64,000 bases of DNA from CAVZBW01 sp963778465 (GTDB lineage: Bacteria; Actinomycetota; Acidimicrobiia; Acidimicrobiales; RAAP-2), in NCBI GenBank assembly GCA_963778465.1, contig CAVZUK010000002.1, positions 1,240,001 to 1,304,000 of the forward strand, written 5' to 3'. A model generated the notes under the pieces. The model saw nothing but the letters and a program-made list of their open reading frames with translations. It was not told the origin of the DNA and searched no databases. Below, in pieces: positions 61,855-64,000 of the stretch (position 1 is its first letter; every line of letters begins with the position of its first letter). Position numbers and translations under genes: made by a program.

Positions 61855-64000
61855 ATGAGCGTCTTGCCGCAGCTCCCGCCCGCCGCCCTCGAACCGCTGC
61901 TGGCGCGCCTTGCCGCAGCTCCCGCCCTGGCGGAGATCCACGGGTCGCGTGGTGCCAGCCTCGCGGTGGCCAGCGCCGCACAGCCCTACGTCATCGCCGG
62001 GCTCGCGGATCACCGCAGCGAGGGCCCCCTGGTCGTCGTCACGCCGACCACGGCCGAGGCGGACCAGCTGGCGGAGGACATCGGTTGCTTCCTGGGCTCC
62101 TCTGGCAGTCCGGGCGGTCCCGGTGACCCGGGCTCCGGCGCCGAGGACGGTTCCGACGTCGCCCGAGTGGCCGGGGACGTCGGCGGCCCGGTTGCGCTGC
62201 TGCCCGCCTGGGACACCCTGCCCTTCGAGCGGGTGAGCCCCGAGGTCCACACCATGGGGCTCCGCCTCGCGGTGCTCTGGCACCTCCTCGGAGGGGGTTC
62301 GCGTCCCCCGCCGTCGTGGTCGCCTCCGTGCGGGCGCTCCTCCAGTCGCTGCCGGACGGCGATCGCGTTCCGGGCCCGGTCGCGGTCGATGCCGGATCGC
62401 AGCTCGACGCCTCGGCGCTGGTCCAACGCCTCGTGTCGTTGGGCTACCGCAGGGAGCACCAGGTCGAGCACCGCGGGGAACTCGCGGTGCGGGGCGGGAT
62501 CATCGACGTCTTTCCCTCCACCTCGGACCTTCCCGTGCGGATCGACCTGTGGGGCGACGAGGTGGACCGCCTGGCCGTCTTCGACCCCTCCGACCAGCGA
62601 TCCGTCGAGCAGATCGACCGCGTCCTCCTCTACGGGTGCCGGGAGCTCTACCCGACGGACGCCGTTCGGGCGCGGGCGGAGGCGCTGATCGCCGAGGCGC
62701 CCTGGGGAAGGGCGACGTGGGACCGTTTCGCGGCGGGCGAGCAGTTCGAGGGCATGGAGTCGTGGCTGCCATGGCTGCAGGGAGAGCAGCGCCTGGCCAC
62801 CGACTCCCTCGGTCCCGGCGCGACGGTTGTCCTGTGCGAGCCCCGACGGGTTCGCGATCGTGCCCTCGAGCTGTCCTCGGAGGAGAGCGCCCTCGCCGAA
62901 GCTCTCGCCTCGACGTGGGGATTCTCGCAGGCGCCCGGCGAGGAAGAGTCCATCCCTCGCCTCCACCTCCCCTTTGAGCGTCTGCTTGCCGACACCGCGG
63001 CATCCGTGCTCTCGCTCGTGACGGTCGCCGAGGGACCCGATCAGCCCTCCATCGCCGTCCGGGGCTTCGAGCGGACGGCCGGCGATCCGACCCGCCTGGC
63101 CGAGCAGATCTCGTCGCTTTCCGCGCACGGATCGCTGACGGTCTGTGCGTCGACCGAGGGCGGGGCGCAGCGGCTCTCCGAGCTGCTCGGCGAGCACGGC
63201 GTCGTCCTCCCGGTCGTCGAGACCGCGTCCGCCACCCCCGGCCCGCAGATCGTCCGTTCGCCGTTGTCGCGGGGATTCATCCTTCCGGACCTCGGCGTCG
63301 CGGTGATGGCCGAGTCGGACGTCACCGGCCGCCGGGTGCCGCATCGCCGCGCCCGCGCCCGTGCCCGACCCACCGGGAGCTTCTTCGACGACCTGCAGGT
63401 GGGGGCGTTCGTCGTGCACCGCCAGCACGGCATCGCGCGCTTTGCCGGGGTGACCACTCGCACCATGGGCGGCGCCACGCGCGACTACCTCCTCCTCGAG
63501 TTTCGGGGCTCGGATCGCCTCTACCTCCCGGTGGACCAGATCGAGGCGATCACCCCGTATGCGGGCGGGGAGACCCCGACGCTCAGCCGCATGGGCGGGG
63601 CCGACTGGCAACGTGCCCGCGCCCGGGCCCGCGCCGCGGCCGCCGAGATCGCGGAGGAGCTCGTCGCCCTCTACCGCCACCGCCTCGAGGTCTCGGGCCA
63701 TGCGTTCTCGGCCGACACCCCGTGGCAACGGGAGCTCGAGGCCTCGTTTCCCTACGTCGAGACGGTCGACCAGCTCCGTGCGATCGTGGACGTCAAGGCG
63801 GACATGGAGCAACCCCGACCCATGGACCGCCTCGTCTGCGGAGACGTCGGGTTCGGCAAGACCGAGGTCGCCGTGCGTGCCACGTTCAAGGCGGTACAGG
63901 ACGGGATGCAGGTCGCCGTCCTCGTGCCCACGACGCTGCTCGCCACACAGCACCTCCAGACCTTCTCCGATCGCTTCGCCGGCTTCCCGGTCCGGGTGGA
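61855..64000 (+). CDS. mfd: transcription-repair coupling factor, partial, frameshifted
   Basis: Mfd displaces stalled RNA polymerase and recruits UvrA. The N-terminal UvrB-like module (PALAEIHGSRGASLAVASAA, LLPAWDTLPFERVSPE) is in one frame to about 62293, where the run GGAGGGGGTT lies. The rest is one base out of register: FASPAVVVASVRALLQSLPD, YRREHQVEHRGELAVRGGI and VDVFPSTSDLPVRIDLWGDE-type sequence. The RNA-polymerase-interaction domain (GAFVVHRQHGIARFAGV) and the helicase Walker A (CGDVGFGKTEVAVRA) follow. The gene runs off the window end. One missing G restores the frame, suggesting a consensus error. ATG at 61855 is used. Confidence 0.93.

Overview
High-GC DNA from an actinobacterium, probably Acidimicrobiia or a relative (inference). 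The grounds are strong GC bias in third codon positions, many GTG starts with GTGA stop/start overlaps, both tiny actinobacterial ribosomal proteins (bS22 and bL37), an F420/FMN-type split-barrel oxidoreductase and actinobacterial gene order. The housekeeping series ychF, rsmI, metG, tatD, rsmA, ispE (2.6-11.2 kb) and glmU, prs, rplY, pth, mfd (58.2-64 kb) lie close together in Mycobacterium. Here about 47 kb of accessory DNA separates them.

Layout: 0-1.5 kb, decayed TnpB element. 1.5-11.8 kb, a phosphodiesterase, then translation, RNA-modification and isoprenoid genes, with PhzF-like and DUF1254 genes on the opposite strand. 11.8-15.5 kb, a minus-strand operon for membrane electron transfer: a small membrane protein, ApbE, a ferric-reductase-like haem protein, a NuoF-like NADH dehydrogenase and a ferredoxin. 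15.6-17.7 kb, an MprAB-like two-component system. 17.8-18.4 kb, tRNA-Gln(UUG) abutting a dead tyrosine integrase. 18.8-24.1 kb, a DUF3303 protein, an aldo/keto reductase, a large cyclase/ATPase regulator and a cluster of C-terminal gene fragments. 24.1-29.6 kb, NhaA, a thioesterase, a sulfatase and two small enzymes.

29.8-45.3 kb holds the most striking locus: a polyunsaturated-fatty-acid-type (Pfa) iterative lipid synthase, transcribed as PfaD enoyl reductase, PfaA (KS-AT-ACP-ACP-KR-DH), a PfaC-like KS-CLF-AT-DH-DH protein and a phosphopantetheinyl transferase. The order resembles terrestrial myxobacterial pfa1-pfa2-pfa3, with the acyltransferase inside the PfaC-like protein. As given, three one-base frameshifts interrupt the two large proteins.

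Divergent from it, across a promoter region with two GTTAC-N6-GTAAY palindromes 42 bp apart, lies a plus-strand operon (45.5-52.7 kb). It encodes a GCS2/ATP-grasp fusion ligase, an AsnO-like amidotransferase, an S9 peptidase (frameshifted) and a C26 glutamine-amidotransferase-fold hydrolase. This looks like a pathway for making and turning over an amidated small peptide, related to but different from N-acetylglutaminylglutamine amide synthesis. 52.8-58.2 kb carries an exported protein, a DUF2127 membrane protein, a secreted glycoside hydrolase, a LON-domain protein, a membrane protein and an alpha/beta hydrolase.

Single-base frame breaks also interrupt tnpB, the S9 peptidase and mfd, several of them in homopolymers. 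Some of the breaks are therefore probably consensus errors rather than true pseudogenes.
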